Origin: Chloroflexota bacterium
GTDB taxonomy: Bacteria > Chloroflexota > Dehalococcoidia > Lucifugimonadales > UBA2985
NCBI GenBank assembly: GCA_028877205.1
Contig: JAPPHY010000016.1
Coordinates: 1-64,000, forward strand
Length of the DNA: 64,000 nt
Direction: 5' to 3'
Shown: positions 1 through 7,975 of the stretch, piece by piece
Layout: the number at the start of each line of letters is the position of its first letter
Numbering within the stretch: the stretch's first letter is position 1
Position numbers and translations under genes: made by a program
Notes under the pieces: generated by a model
Database searches by the model: none
What the model saw: the letters and a program-made list of their open reading frames with translations, nothing else
What the model was told of the DNA's origin: nothing

Positions 1-399
1 GGCCGGAGCGACCTCACACTTGAGTTTCGCAAGGTGACCTCGCGGCATAGGGGGCACTTGGGAATTAGTCATGCCCGCATTGAGGAAGGAGGAACGCGCA
101 TCACGGTCAACCGGCAAGGACTCTGGCAGAACCTCTGGCCATATATGGACAAGGTGACGCTGACCGTTAGGATTCTTGCGGGAGGGAGGGATGGCACTCC
201 TATCTCCAATTGGTCTCCGGCCTTCCTGTTGGCCAACGACCAACAAGCCTGCGACCCTCTGCTTGCCAGGTTCGACCCGAACGATGACGGCACGATCGAG
301 CATACAGACATGAGGCTGGCAGTAGCCGATTTCTTCGGACCTTCGCCGACGTTGAGCTCGGCGGACATGCGGAGGCTGGTTGCCATTTACTTCCGATAG
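1..399 (+). CDS. C-terminal part of a secreted/surface protein with an EF-hand (dockerin-like) motif, 5' end outside window
   Basis: The frame is open from base 1 through the stop at 397-399, so this is probably the 3' end of a longer gene; a GTG at 34 is only a possible internal start. The end of the protein has a calcium-binding type loop (FDPNDDGTIE) followed by a helix, then a second helical stretch ending in LVAIYFR. This resembles dockerin/EF-hand tails placed at the C-terminus of exported proteins in environmental Chloroflexota. The preceding part (VTLTVRILAGG, then a Trp-Ser-Pro stretch) looks like the end of a beta-sandwich domain. Function of the whole protein cannot be judged from this fragment. 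Confidence 0.6.
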   Translation, partial: GRSDLTLEFRKVTSRHRGHLGISHARIEEGGTRITVNRQGLWQNLWPYMDKVTLTVRILAGGRDGTPISNWSPAFLLANDQQACDPLLARFDPNDDGTIEHTDMRLAVADFFGPSPTLSSADMRRLVAIYFR

Positions 400-577
400 G
401 TAGGAAGGAGTGGGGAGTGAAGCCGCGGCGAGGCAGACATAAACTCTGTCCCACAGCCATCCCATTGTGAAGCATTGCACATTCTGAATGACCGTGATAA
501 ACTTCACGCTTGGGCAGGGACTGCGGGATGCCACATAGGAGGCGCCCAGATCAGGTCCATGTTCCGGAGGAAGCAAA
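400..577. other. Intergenic space without recognised gene
   Basis: No convincing coding frame, tRNA or terminator is seen here. The only clear signal is a GGAGG ribosome binding site at 566-570 that belongs to the cytochrome gene starting at 578. Confidence 0.5.
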
Positions 578-1069
578 GTGAGGCAGGCTTGGGTAGTGAC
601 CATCGTAGTATTGCTGACTGCCGCCATAGGTTTGGCGTGCGGCGGCGGGGGTGCAGACCCCACCAACACCCCCGCGCCCACCACACCTCCCACCGCAACC
701 ACGGCGCCCGTGGAGCCAACAGCAACATCGGCCTCGGTGCCCGACCCCACCGAGCCGACGTCTGGCGGGGCCGTCGTAGAGGGTGACGCCGAGATCGGGA
801 AGGAGATTGCCACCAACCAGGGCTGCATCGCATGCCACAGCTGGGACGGCACCGAGATAGTCGGCCCCACCTGGAAGGGACTTTGGGGCACTACCAGGCA
901 GTTCGAGGACGGCGGCAGCGCAGTTGTGGACGAGGCTTTCGTGAAGGAGTCCATCAGGGAGCCGGACAAGAGGATTGAGGTAGGATTCCCCGCCGGTACA
1001 ATGCCCGTCCTGCCACTCAGCGATCAAGACATCGAGCACATCATAGCGCTGTTCAAGTCGCTCCAGTAG
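578..1069 (+). CDS. Mono-haem c-type cytochrome lipoprotein
   Basis: A 163-residue protein starting at GTG 578, eight bases after GGAGG. Residues 1-21 form a lipoprotein signal peptide ending in GLAC, so the mature protein should be lipid-anchored on the outer face of the membrane. A Thr/Pro-rich linker (about 25-65) precedes a small cytochrome c domain with the haem motif CIACH and a distal Met in GTMPVL. The domain resembles the stand-alone or CoxB-fused cytochrome c domains that pass electrons to terminal oxidases. No oxidase gene lies nearby, so the partner is unknown. The tail DIEHIIALFKSLQ is the usual C-terminal helix. Confidence 0.85.
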   Translation: MRQAWVVTIVVLLTAAIGLACGGGGADPTNTPAPTTPPTATTAPVEPTATSASVPDPTEPTSGGAVVEGDAEIGKEIATNQGCIACHSWDGTEIVGPTWKGLWGTTRQFEDGGSAVVDEAFVKESIREPDKRIEVGFPAGTMPVLPLSDQDIEHIIALFKSLQ

Positions 1070-1100
1070 AGTAGCAGGACTGGCAGAGCCTGGAGGCTCG

Positions 1101-1958
1101 CTAACCCGGACCATTCGCCTCGCCGCTCACGCCGTGGGCGGCGAGGTTTATTGTGCCCGCCATGTAGCCTGCTCCGAATCCGTTGTCTATGTTGACAACC
1201 GCTATTCCCGGGCTGCAGGCATTTAGCATGGCCAGCAGCGCGGCCAGTCCCTGAAAGCTGGCGCCATACCCGACGCTGGTTGGCACTGCGATAACGGGCG
1301 CCGACACAAGGCCGCCCACAAGGCTTGGCAGCGCGCCCTCCATTCCGGCCACCGCCACGACGACCCGCGCTTTGTGCAGCAGCGGCAGGCGCTCCAGCAG
1401 GCGATGCACGCCGGCAACGCCCACGTCCCACAGCCGCTCGACGCCGTTGCCCATGACCTCCGCGGTGACGGCCGCCTCCTCCGCCACAGGGAGATCGGAC
1501 GTGCCGGCTGCGACTACCAGAATGCCCGGCCGCGGCGGCTCCGTCGGCTCCGGCCCGGCGATGATTGCGCGTGCGGTCTCGTTGTAGCGGGCCTCCGGCA
1601 CGGCCTGCCTCACGGCTTCGAAGGCGTCTGGTGCCGCGCGCGTGATCAGTACGCGGGATGAAGCCTCCGCAAGCCTCCGCGCGATCTCGGCGAGCTGCTC
1701 GTGCGTCTTGCCCGGCGCGTATACCACCTCCGGGAACCCCGTGCGCAGCTCTCGGTGGTGGTCCACTTTTGCGAACTCAAGGTCCTCGTAGGGGAGGGTG
1801 CGCAGGCTGCCCATAGCATCTTCGATGCTCAGCTTGCCCTGCTGCACCTGCCGCAGGATATCCTCCAGACGCTGCGTGTCTATGGCGGCCTCCCTTGACA
1901 GGCGAAAGCGAATCGGCTGCCGGAGGCAGCCCCGCCTGTCGGTGCTCGTCACACGCAT
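1101..1958 (-). CDS. larB: LarB, nickel-pincer cofactor biosynthesis carboxylase
   Basis: LarB carboxylates and hydrolyses nicotinic acid adenine dinucleotide in the first step of making the nickel-pincer nucleotide cofactor of lactate racemase and related enzymes. The family pattern is clear: LPYEDLEFAKVDHHRELRTGFPEV near the N-terminus, then an AIR-carboxylase (PurE)-like domain with VVAAGTSDLPVAEEA, DVGVAGVHRL and GMEGALPSLVGG. The first ATG/GTG starts (1958, 1952) lack a ribosome binding site and add about 25 residues before the family's usual beginning. A strong GGAGG (1889-1893) lies five bases before an in-frame ATA at 1883, which matches family length (260 residues) and may be the real start. 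No larC or larE is in the window. Confidence 0.9.
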   Translation of the reverse strand: MRVTSTDRRGCLRQPIRFRLSREAAIDTQRLEDILRQVQQGKLSIEDAMGSLRTLPYEDLEFAKVDHHRELRTGFPEVVYAPGKTHEQLAEIARRLAEASSRVLITRAAPDAFEAVRQAVPEARYNETARAIIAGPEPTEPPRPGILVVAAGTSDLPVAEEAAVTAEVMGNGVERLWDVGVAGVHRLLERLPLLHKARVVVAVAGMEGALPSLVGGLVSAPVIAVPTSVGYGASFQGLAALLAMLNACSPGIAVVNIDNGFGAGYMAGTINLAAHGVSGEANGPG

Positions 1959-2020
1959 TGTACTACGGTTCGCTCTCGTCGTACCCCCTCGGATTGCGCC
2001 AAGGCGACGGTGCGCCTATC

Positions 2021-2518
2021 ATGATGCTGGGAGAAGCCGTGGACACTTACAGGTTCATCGTCGACGCCAACGTGGGCCGCCTTGCGAAGTGGCTCAGGAT
2101 CATGGGCTATGATGTCCTCTTTGTTCCCGGAATCGAGGACGCCGAGCTGGTGCGGTTGGCCCTGCAGGAGCGCCGCGCGATCATCACGCGGGACAGGCTC
2201 GTCATGCGCAGGCGCGCGATCGCCTCCGGCCGGCTGAGCGCTCTGCTTGTCAGCAGCGACAGGCTGGTTGAACAGTTGCGCCAGGTGGTCGAGGTCTACG
2301 GGCTGGACGCGTCAGGCGGGTTCTCGCGCTGCGTGGAGTGCAACGAGACGCTGCGCTCCGTCGAGCGGGCGGCGGCCCACGGCAGGGTGCCGGCGTACGT
2401 GTACGAGACGCAGGAGACATTCGTGGAGTGCCCTGTCTGCATGCGGCTGTATTGGCGCGGCACGCACTGGCGCAACATGGTCAGGGAGCTGGCCACGGTA
2501 GGAGGCGGCAGGAGTTGA
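2021..2518 (+). CDS. Mut7-C RNase-domain protein with zinc ribbon
   Basis: A 165-residue protein of the Mut7-C family (PIN-like nuclease fold fused to a zinc ribbon). The N-terminal half has the conserved RFIVDANVGRLAKWLR motif with the acidic catalytic Asp, and ITRDR further on. The C-terminal half has a CVEC...CPVC zinc ribbon followed by WRGTHW. Members are predicted ribonucleases; substrates are not known. The open frame extends to 1895, but the family begins just before RFIVDAN, so ATG 2021 (or 2024) is chosen. It is divergent from larB and overlaps the following deacetylase gene by three bases, suggesting translational coupling. Confidence 0.85.
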   Translation: MMLGEAVDTYRFIVDANVGRLAKWLRIMGYDVLFVPGIEDAELVRLALQERRAIITRDRLVMRRRAIASGRLSALLVSSDRLVEQLRQVVEVYGLDASGGFSRCVECNETLRSVERAAAHGRVPAYVYETQETFVECPVCMRLYWRGTHWRNMVRELATVGGGRS

Positions 2519-3639
2519 GCCGGCGCGCCGCGTTCGTATACCACGATCGCCTGTCCAGACATGTGCTTCGCGAAGGTCACGTGATGGTGCCCACGCGTCT
2601 GCGCTACACGTACGAGCTTCTGGAGTCGTACGGGGCCTTTACGATGCCCAACGCCGTGCTGGTGGAGCCGCGCCAGGCTACCGAGGAGGAGCTTCTCACC
2701 TTCCACACGCGGGAATACGTGGACGCCGTGCGAGACCTGAGCGAGGGCGAGGAACGCAGGGACGCCGCGGCTTACGGTTTCAGTGACCACGGTGACAACC
2801 CGGTCTACCCAGGCATGTACGAGGCGGCTCTCTGGTCGACGGGCGCGTCGCTCACAGGCGCCGAGATGCTGGCAAACGGCAGGGTGGATGTGGCCTTCAA
2901 CTGCTCGGGCGGTCTCCATCACGCCATGCCTGGACGGGCGTCCGGCTTCTGCATCTTCAACGACCCGGTGATCGCCATCAACGCGCTGCTGAAGCGAGGG
3001 ATGCGCGTGGCCTACGTGGACATCGACGCGCACCACGGCGACGGCGTACAGGCCGCGTTCTACGATTCAGATCGGGTGCTCACCGTCTCCCTGCACGAGT
3101 CCGGTTCCTACCTGTTTCCGGGCACCGGCTTCGTGGACGAGATGGGGGAGGGAAGCGGCCGCGGCTTCTCCGTCAACGTTCCGCTCTTTCCCTACACTGA
3201 CGACGAGACGTACCTCTGGACACTGCGAGCAGTGGTGGTTCCGCTGGTGCAGGCATTTCAGCCGGACGTGCTGGCGACGCAGCTTGGCATGGACCCGTAC
3301 TTCCGCGATCCCATCACGCACCTGGGCCTGACCGTGCAGGGACACGCCAGGCTGGTGGAGGAGCTTGGGCGTCTGTGCCCGCGGTGGCTGGCCTTCGGAG
3401 GAGGCGGCTACGACCTGTCCGCGGTGGCGCGTGGCTGGACACTGGATTTTGGCGTAATGCTGGAGACGGAGTGGCCGGACGAGATTCCTGAGACCTATCG
3501 CGAGCGCTACGGCCTGATAGCGCTAAGAGACGCGCAGGGGCCGTCGGTGGACGCAGCAATCCTGGAGCAGGGGCGTCGCTTCGCCGAGAGTACGGTTGAG
3601 GAGATCGAGAGGCTCATCTTCCCGCTTCACGGGATGTGA
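2515..3639 (+). CDS. AcuC/histone-deacetylase family protein
   Basis: A 374-residue class I/II histone deacetylase-fold enzyme, of the type that removes acetyl or other acyl groups from lysines or polyamines, like AcuC which acts on acetyl-CoA synthetase. Visible motifs are HTREYVDAV, GGLHHAMPGRASGFCIFND, the metal-binding DIDAHHGDG, and GGGGYD near the C-terminus, so the zinc ligands and charge-relay histidines appear intact. Start is TTG 2515, which overlaps the upstream stop (TTGA) and follows GGAG; a longer open frame back to 2338 is only the shadow of the preceding gene. The C-terminus (about 290-374) has the extra segment usual in AcuC. Confidence 0.88.
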   Translation: MSRRAAFVYHDRLSRHVLREGHVMVPTRLRYTYELLESYGAFTMPNAVLVEPRQATEEELLTFHTREYVDAVRDLSEGEERRDAAAYGFSDHGDNPVYPGMYEAALWSTGASLTGAEMLANGRVDVAFNCSGGLHHAMPGRASGFCIFNDPVIAINALLKRGMRVAYVDIDAHHGDGVQAAFYDSDRVLTVSLHESGSYLFPGTGFVDEMGEGSGRGFSVNVPLFPYTDDETYLWTLRAVVVPLVQAFQPDVLATQLGMDPYFRDPITHLGLTVQGHARLVEELGRLCPRWLAFGGGGYDLSAVARGWTLDFGVMLETEWPDEIPETYRERYGLIALRDAQGPSVDAAILEQGRRFAESTVEEIERLIFPLHGM

Positions 3640-3658
3640 CTCCGCCGCCGCCACTCGG

Positions 3659-3692
3659 CCCGCTCGTGGTGAGCTTGTCGAACCATGAGCGG
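3659..3692. repeat. Dispersed palindromic repeat, copy 1
   Basis: Imperfect inverted repeat beginning CCGCTCGTGGTGAGC and ending ACCATGAGCGG, 19 bases after the AcuC-like gene. The same core (GCTGAGCnTGTCGAA between complementary arms) recurs at 17704, 25903, 38091, 39162, 39207, 47846, 60611 and 60871. A more decayed copy may follow at 3718-3746. Confidence 0.8.
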
Positions 3693-3768
3693 ATAATCAC
3701 GACCCCAGGTCTTCCACTCACGCTGAGCATGCCAAAGGGTGCGCGGACGGCGTGGCGGTTCTGCCTGC

Positions 3769-5061
3769 TTAGTTGCCGCTGTTATCCGCGGAGCTGCCTC
3801 CCGCGTCCAGGCCGCTGTCGTAGCCTTCCAGGTAGCGGAAGAGGTCGCTATCGGCTGAGAGCACTAGTGTGGTCTGCTCATTCAGGAAGTTGGCGTAGGC
3901 CTCGAGGCTGCGCCGGAATGCGAAGAACTCCAGCGCCTCTGCCAGCGCTGCGGTGTCAAGTGGAGCGAGAGCCCCCTCCCCAGAAGCCCTAAGCCCTCGC
4001 AGCGCCTGAGTCCGTTCGAAGCCAAGAACCTCTTCGAGAGCCGCGAAATCCGCATCGGACATATTCTGCATGGCTTCGATGACGCCCGCGAGCGAGCCCG
4101 CTCCCAGGATGTTCCCGGCCCGTAGCTGTGCCTCCGTGCTGCCGGACAGAAGCTCGTCGTTGACTTCGTTGAGCTGGTCGAGCACGGACGGCTCCAGCGA
4201 CTCCAGCGCGTCCAGCGCGTCCAACGCTGCGGGCGAGAGGGCGGTAGTGCCGAGCACCCTTGCGAATATCTGGACGGCCTGTGCTTCACCCTCACCAGAG
4301 AGGATGTTGGCGTCCCTGTCGGCTTCTGCGCGAATTACGCGCACCCTGCGGTTCACGTCCGCAGTGATGGTGAGGTACTGCTCTTCGCCCTCGGCCCGCA
4401 GTCGCTGTGCCTGGACGGAGCGCTCGGAGCGCATCCGGTCGAATACGCTGGCCTCCGCCGCGGCTGGGAAGTCCGCGCGCTTGATGCGTATGTCCACGAC
4501 CTCGACACCCCACTGCTGCTCCTGGGTGTCCTCCTTCACGCTGTTGAGGGCTAGCTGCATCATTGCTTCGCGGCTGGGGAGGCCATCCGTGGTCTGCCTA
4601 GGGTTCACCAGGATGGTGCCGTCGTCCTGGGTTATGGGGTCTCCACCTATGATGTCTCGCCGGTCACGCACGCCAACCTCGTCTCGTATTGCGGAGACGG
4701 CCAGATCCCCGATACGCCGCGATGCGTTGGTCTCATCCCTGAGGCTCTCCAGGAACAGCGTTGGGTCCGTGATCTTGTAGCGGACGTAGGCGTCGATCTC
4801 CAGGAACTGGCTGTCCCTGTCAGGCATGGAAGCCACGGGAACGTCTATGCGGAGCAGTCTCCTGTCGAAGCGCACCACCGTCTCAACTGGAGACTTGAAC
4901 TTTAGCCCTGGGTTGACGACCTCTCGTTGCACTTGGCCGAAGCGGGTGATGACCACAAACTCGCGCTCGTCCACGGTATAGGCAAGGCCATACCCAGCGG
5001 CCTGCGCGAGGCCTGCCACCAGAACGATAACCAGCAGCGCTATTCCAAGAATTCTCAACAT
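3769..5061 (-). CDS. hflC: HflC, SPFH-domain membrane protein
   Basis: A 430-residue partner of HflK; together they form the membrane ring complex that surrounds and modulates FtsH protease in other bacteria. Residues 1-22 form an N-terminal membrane anchor, followed by the SPFH domain (VDEREFVVITRFGQ, GLKFKSPVE, RRLLRIDVP) and a long helical region rich in Arg/Glu (RSERSVQAQRLRAEGEE, IRAEADRDANIL). The last 130 or so residues are an acidic, Ala/Leu-rich tail beyond the normal end (E. coli HflC is about 334 residues). It starts three bases after the hflK stop, so the two are co-transcribed. No ftsH is seen here. Confidence 0.9.
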   Translation of the reverse strand: MLRILGIALLVIVLVAGLAQAAGYGLAYTVDEREFVVITRFGQVQREVVNPGLKFKSPVETVVRFDRRLLRIDVPVASMPDRDSQFLEIDAYVRYKITDPTLFLESLRDETNASRRIGDLAVSAIRDEVGVRDRRDIIGGDPITQDDGTILVNPRQTTDGLPSREAMMQLALNSVKEDTQEQQWGVEVVDIRIKRADFPAAAEASVFDRMRSERSVQAQRLRAEGEEQYLTITADVNRRVRVIRAEADRDANILSGEGEAQAVQIFARVLGTTALSPAALDALDALESLEPSVLDQLNEVNDELLSGSTEAQLRAGNILGAGSLAGVIEAMQNMSDADFAALEEVLGFERTQALRGLRASGEGALAPLDTAALAEALEFFAFRRSLEAYANFLNEQTTLVLSADSDLFRYLEGYDSGLDAGGSSADNSGN

Positions 5062-5063
5062 AG

Positions 5064-6125
5064 CTACGGGGTCCCATCCTGGGATAAGGGAAGGAATTGG
5101 AGCAGGTTGCCGTTGCTGTCCTCAGTGAGCACGAACTTGGTGAGGTCAGGCATGATGGTCTCCATGGCCTCCAGATAGAGGCGCTGCCGGGTGACGTCCG
5201 GCGCGCTCAGATACTCTTCCAGAACTGAGCGGAAGCGGTTGACCTCACCGGTGGCCCTTGCGATTCGCTCTGTCTTGAAGGCCTCTGCGGCCTGCACCAC
5301 CTGCGCGGCGTCACCCTCTGCCCTGGGGATGCGGTCCTGCTCGAAGGCCCTGGCCTCGTTGATGCGGCTCTCCCTGTCTACGCGAGCGTTCACAACGTCG
5401 TCGAACGCGGCGCGCACCTGGTCCGGCGGTCGGGTGGTCTGGAGCGCCACAGTGTTCACCTGGATGCCCGTCTCGTACAGGTCCAGGATCTTCTGAAGCT
5501 CCTCTCTGGTCTCGGACTCAACTGCCGGCCTGTTGACCACCAGGATATCGTCGATGCTGCGCTGTCCCACTACCTGCCGCAGGGCGGCCTCCGTGGCGTC
5601 CTTGAGCGTGCGCCCCTCGGGGTTGCCCTGCTCGATGCCGCGCAGAACCTCGCCGGGGTCGTCGACGCGGAAGAGGTAGCTCTCGAGGTTCGCGATCTGG
5701 TATTGGACTACCATCTGGACGTTGACGATGTTCAGGTCGCCGGTGATCATCAACGCCTCCACGGCCTGATCGGTTGCTGTACCTGTGGTGGTTGTCAAAA
5801 AGCCGAGCTCCATGTTGCGCGTGACGTCCACGTCAACGATGGTGCGGTTGCCGATGGGCTGTGGGAAGTACCAGTGCAGGCCGGGGCCTTCCGTGCTCTG
5901 GAAGTCGCCGAAGAACTGGAGGGCGGCCCGCGATCTGGGCCCCACCTGGTACAGGCCGCTGGCAAGCCAGGCGATGACCAGCAGCGCAAGCACGCCAAGG
6001 ATGATGAGCCGTACGCCGCCTCCGCCAAGGCGGTTGATGACGTTGTTGAATCCGGAGCCTATGCCCCGAAGGACCTCTTCAACCTGTACCTCGGGCCGCT
6101 GACGCTGGCCTCCCGGTTCGAACAT
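5064..6125 (-). CDS. hflK: HflK, SPFH-domain membrane protein
   Basis: A 353-residue protein with a short Gly/Gln-rich N-terminus, one membrane segment (about 37-62) and an SPFH domain (YQVGPRSRAALQFFG, GPGLHWYFPQPIG, VDVDVTRNMELGF). The helical stalk (REELQKILDLYETGIQV, ARAFEQDRIPRAEGDAAQVV, ARATGEVNRF) and the YLEAMETIMP end are typical of HflK. It is the first gene of the hflK-hflC pair and has a good promoter at 6194-6222. The usual long Gly-rich N-terminal extension of E. coli HflK is shortened. Confidence 0.9.
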   Translation of the reverse strand: MFEPGGQRQRPEVQVEEVLRGIGSGFNNVINRLGGGGVRLIILGVLALLVIAWLASGLYQVGPRSRAALQFFGDFQSTEGPGLHWYFPQPIGNRTIVDVDVTRNMELGFLTTTTGTATDQAVEALMITGDLNIVNVQMVVQYQIANLESYLFRVDDPGEVLRGIEQGNPEGRTLKDATEAALRQVVGQRSIDDILVVNRPAVESETREELQKILDLYETGIQVNTVALQTTRPPDQVRAAFDDVVNARVDRESRINEARAFEQDRIPRAEGDAAQVVQAAEAFKTERIARATGEVNRFRSVLEEYLSAPDVTRQRLYLEAMETIMPDLTKFVLTEDSNGNLLQFLPLSQDGTP

Positions 6126-6193
6126 TCCGCTAACGCTCTGTCTTTCCTGCGCCCCTCATGCCTTATGCGGGCGCTTGAATTGCACTGCCGTCC

Positions 6194-6222
6194 ATAATAC
6201 CACAGATTTGGAATTGTCCCAA
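6194..6222 (-). promoter_or_regulatory. Putative sigma-70 promoter of hflK-hflC
   Basis: On the minus strand TTGGGA (6222-6217) and TATTAT (6199-6194) are spaced by 17 bases. They lie about 70 bases upstream of the hflK ATG at 6125, between convergent-facing treT stop and hflK. Confidence 0.5.
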
Positions 6223-6256
6223 CAGCCCGGCCGCCATTTCGGCAGGCGGTGCTTGG

Positions 6257-7573
6257 CTACGCTCTTCCGGTTGCCCCTGCCACGCTGGGCGAGAAGGCCG
6301 CGCTATGCAGCCTGCTCCTGCGGCGGTCAAGGGAGCGGTACAGCTTCAGGTAGTCCTGCAGGTAGCGCGTTATCAGGAACCTCTTTCTCACAAGCTCTCG
6401 CCCCTGCATTCCCAGCCGGTCCGCCTTGTCCGGCTCCTTCAGCAGGCGGAGCGTCCAGTGAGCGCACTCCTCCGGCGAGCTGACCAGGTAGCCCGTCTTG
6501 CCGTGCAGCACCTGGAGCGGTATGCCTCCGGCCCTGCCGCCAACCACCGGCCGGCCCTTCCAGAGAGCCTCCGTCACGGCCAGCCCGAAGCCCTCTCGGA
6601 GCGACTTCTGGAGCACCACCTGCGCTCCCGACTGGAACGCGTTCACCTCCGCGTCTCCTATGCCGTTGAGCAGGTTGGGCAGGATATGGACGTCAGGGTC
6701 GCCGCCGGCAGAGGCCGAGACCTGGTCCAGGTAGGCCCAGCCCTCCGGGTCGTCGTCGGCGATGGCCACCAGAAACACAAGCTGGAGCGCTGGAAGGCTC
6801 GGCTTGATTAGCTGGTAGGACTCCAGCACGCCGATGGGGTCCTTCCATGCGTCCATGCGGGAAGCCTGGAGCATGAAGGGCCTGTCGGGGTCTACGTTGT
6901 AGCGGGTGAGCACCTCGCGGATCGTGTCTCGCGATATGGGGATGTTCTTCTCGCTGAGCGGGTCGATGGCGGGAGGAATCACACGGATGCGAGGCCCCGT
7001 CAGGTCCCGCTTGACAAACTGCTTGAGCGTGAACATGGCAGTGCCGTAATCGCCCAGGTAGGGCAGAAGCAGGTTCCAGGCCTCCGGCTGAGCGTTCGTG
7101 GAGTCGATGTGGCAGCGCCAGACCCACTTGGAGCCGCCGGACACCGCGCCGGCCTCCTTCAGATAGTGGAGAATGCCTGCCGGCTGAGGGTCATGGACTA
7201 CGACGTAATCGTAGTCACCTTCCATGAGCTCTGCCGAGCGCAGGTTGTAGTGCTTCCACGTCTCCCACATCTCCGGCGTCCACTCCATCTCCATGCCCTG
7301 CAGGCTGTTGTGGAGTGCCTTGGTGACCTGGTAGAACTCCGGCGCGCCCTCCATGACGTGCCACTCCGTGTGGACGCCCAGGTCGTTCATGAGGGGGACC
7401 ATCGACGAGAGTATCTCCGCGACGCCGCCGCCCCGCGCCGTGGCGTTGACGTGGAGCGTGCGAGAGCCTCGGAGAGGTTCTACGAGCCGCTGAATCTCGT
7501 CAATCGTTTCGTCGCCGACCAGCGGCCTGTAGTCTTCGAAGGACTTGGGTGACGTGGAAACCTGGGTCAGCAT
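6257..7573 (-). CDS. treT: Trehalose synthase TreT-type GT4 glycosyltransferase
   Basis: A 438-residue family 4 glycosyltransferase. TreT joins NDP-glucose and glucose to make trehalose (a compatible solute) and can run in reverse. The N-terminus LHVNATARGGGVAEILSS, then VVVHDPQPAG, WRCHIDST, VIPPAIDPLSEKN and the nucleotide-sugar site EGFGLAVTEALWKGRPVVGG (about 325-345) match TreT closely. It is a single gene, not in an operon, with a roughly 280-base structured region upstream. The ATG at 7573 follows AGGAAGGAG. Other GT4 enzymes such as sucrose-phosphate synthase lack the N-terminal GGGVAEIL form, so the call is fairly firm. Confidence 0.85.
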   Translation of the reverse strand: MLTQVSTSPKSFEDYRPLVGDETIDEIQRLVEPLRGSRTLHVNATARGGGVAEILSSMVPLMNDLGVHTEWHVMEGAPEFYQVTKALHNSLQGMEMEWTPEMWETWKHYNLRSAELMEGDYDYVVVHDPQPAGILHYLKEAGAVSGGSKWVWRCHIDSTNAQPEAWNLLLPYLGDYGTAMFTLKQFVKRDLTGPRIRVIPPAIDPLSEKNIPISRDTIREVLTRYNVDPDRPFMLQASRMDAWKDPIGVLESYQLIKPSLPALQLVFLVAIADDDPEGWAYLDQVSASAGGDPDVHILPNLLNGIGDAEVNAFQSGAQVVLQKSLREGFGLAVTEALWKGRPVVGGRAGGIPLQVLHGKTGYLVSSPEECAHWTLRLLKEPDKADRLGMQGRELVRKRFLITRYLQDYLKLYRSLDRRRSRLHSAAFSPSVAGATGRA

Positions 7574-7576
7574 CGT

Positions 7577-7764
7577 GACTCCTTCCTACGTTGTCGCCGG
7601 TCTCGCCGGGAGTCCGGCAACTACTTCTCTCCCCTGACAGGGTCGGAACACAGGTCGGGCGGAGAGGGTTCCGACGTCCACGTCCCGGGGATTCGGGCCA
7701 CAAATAATCCCGAGCCCCAGAATGAGGGACTCGGGTGAACCGTATCCCGCATTGCAGCTGCGGG
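7577..7764 (-). promoter_or_regulatory. Structured intergenic region, candidate RNA leader of treT
   Basis: Between treT and the divergent rhomboid gene lie several inverted repeats: GTCGGAAC (7642-7649) with GTTCCGAC (7668-7675); CCCGAG-CCC with GGG-CTCGGG (7709-7735); and CCCGCA (7746-7751) with TGCGGG (7759-7764). In the treT-strand reading, CTCTCC inside the first loop can also pair with GGAGAG just downstream, giving an H-type pseudoknot about 60-100 bases before the treT start. No known riboswitch consensus was recognised. It could equally serve the other strand or be DNA-level structure. Confidence 0.35.
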
Positions 7765-7975
7765 TCACGGGGCATCGCCAGAGCGTTCTAACATTCCGGC
7801 CAAGATGCTAAGGCTCGCACGTGGCACTTGTCAATAGTCCTGTCGGTGGTTGTAAGGGATGAGCGCCACACCTGCCGGCCGTAGCGGTATGCTATCATGC
7901 GATAAAGCAGCGGTCGGGTCGGGCAGCCGCATCCAAGCGAACGCCACCGCCTTTTGGAGCTCAGGAGACCGCCTG

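Noticed and set aside
7700-7860. GGGTGAACC-containing region resembling a c-di-AMP (ydaO) riboswitch
   Set aside because: The conserved CAGCTAACC-type part and the remaining core are missing on both strands.
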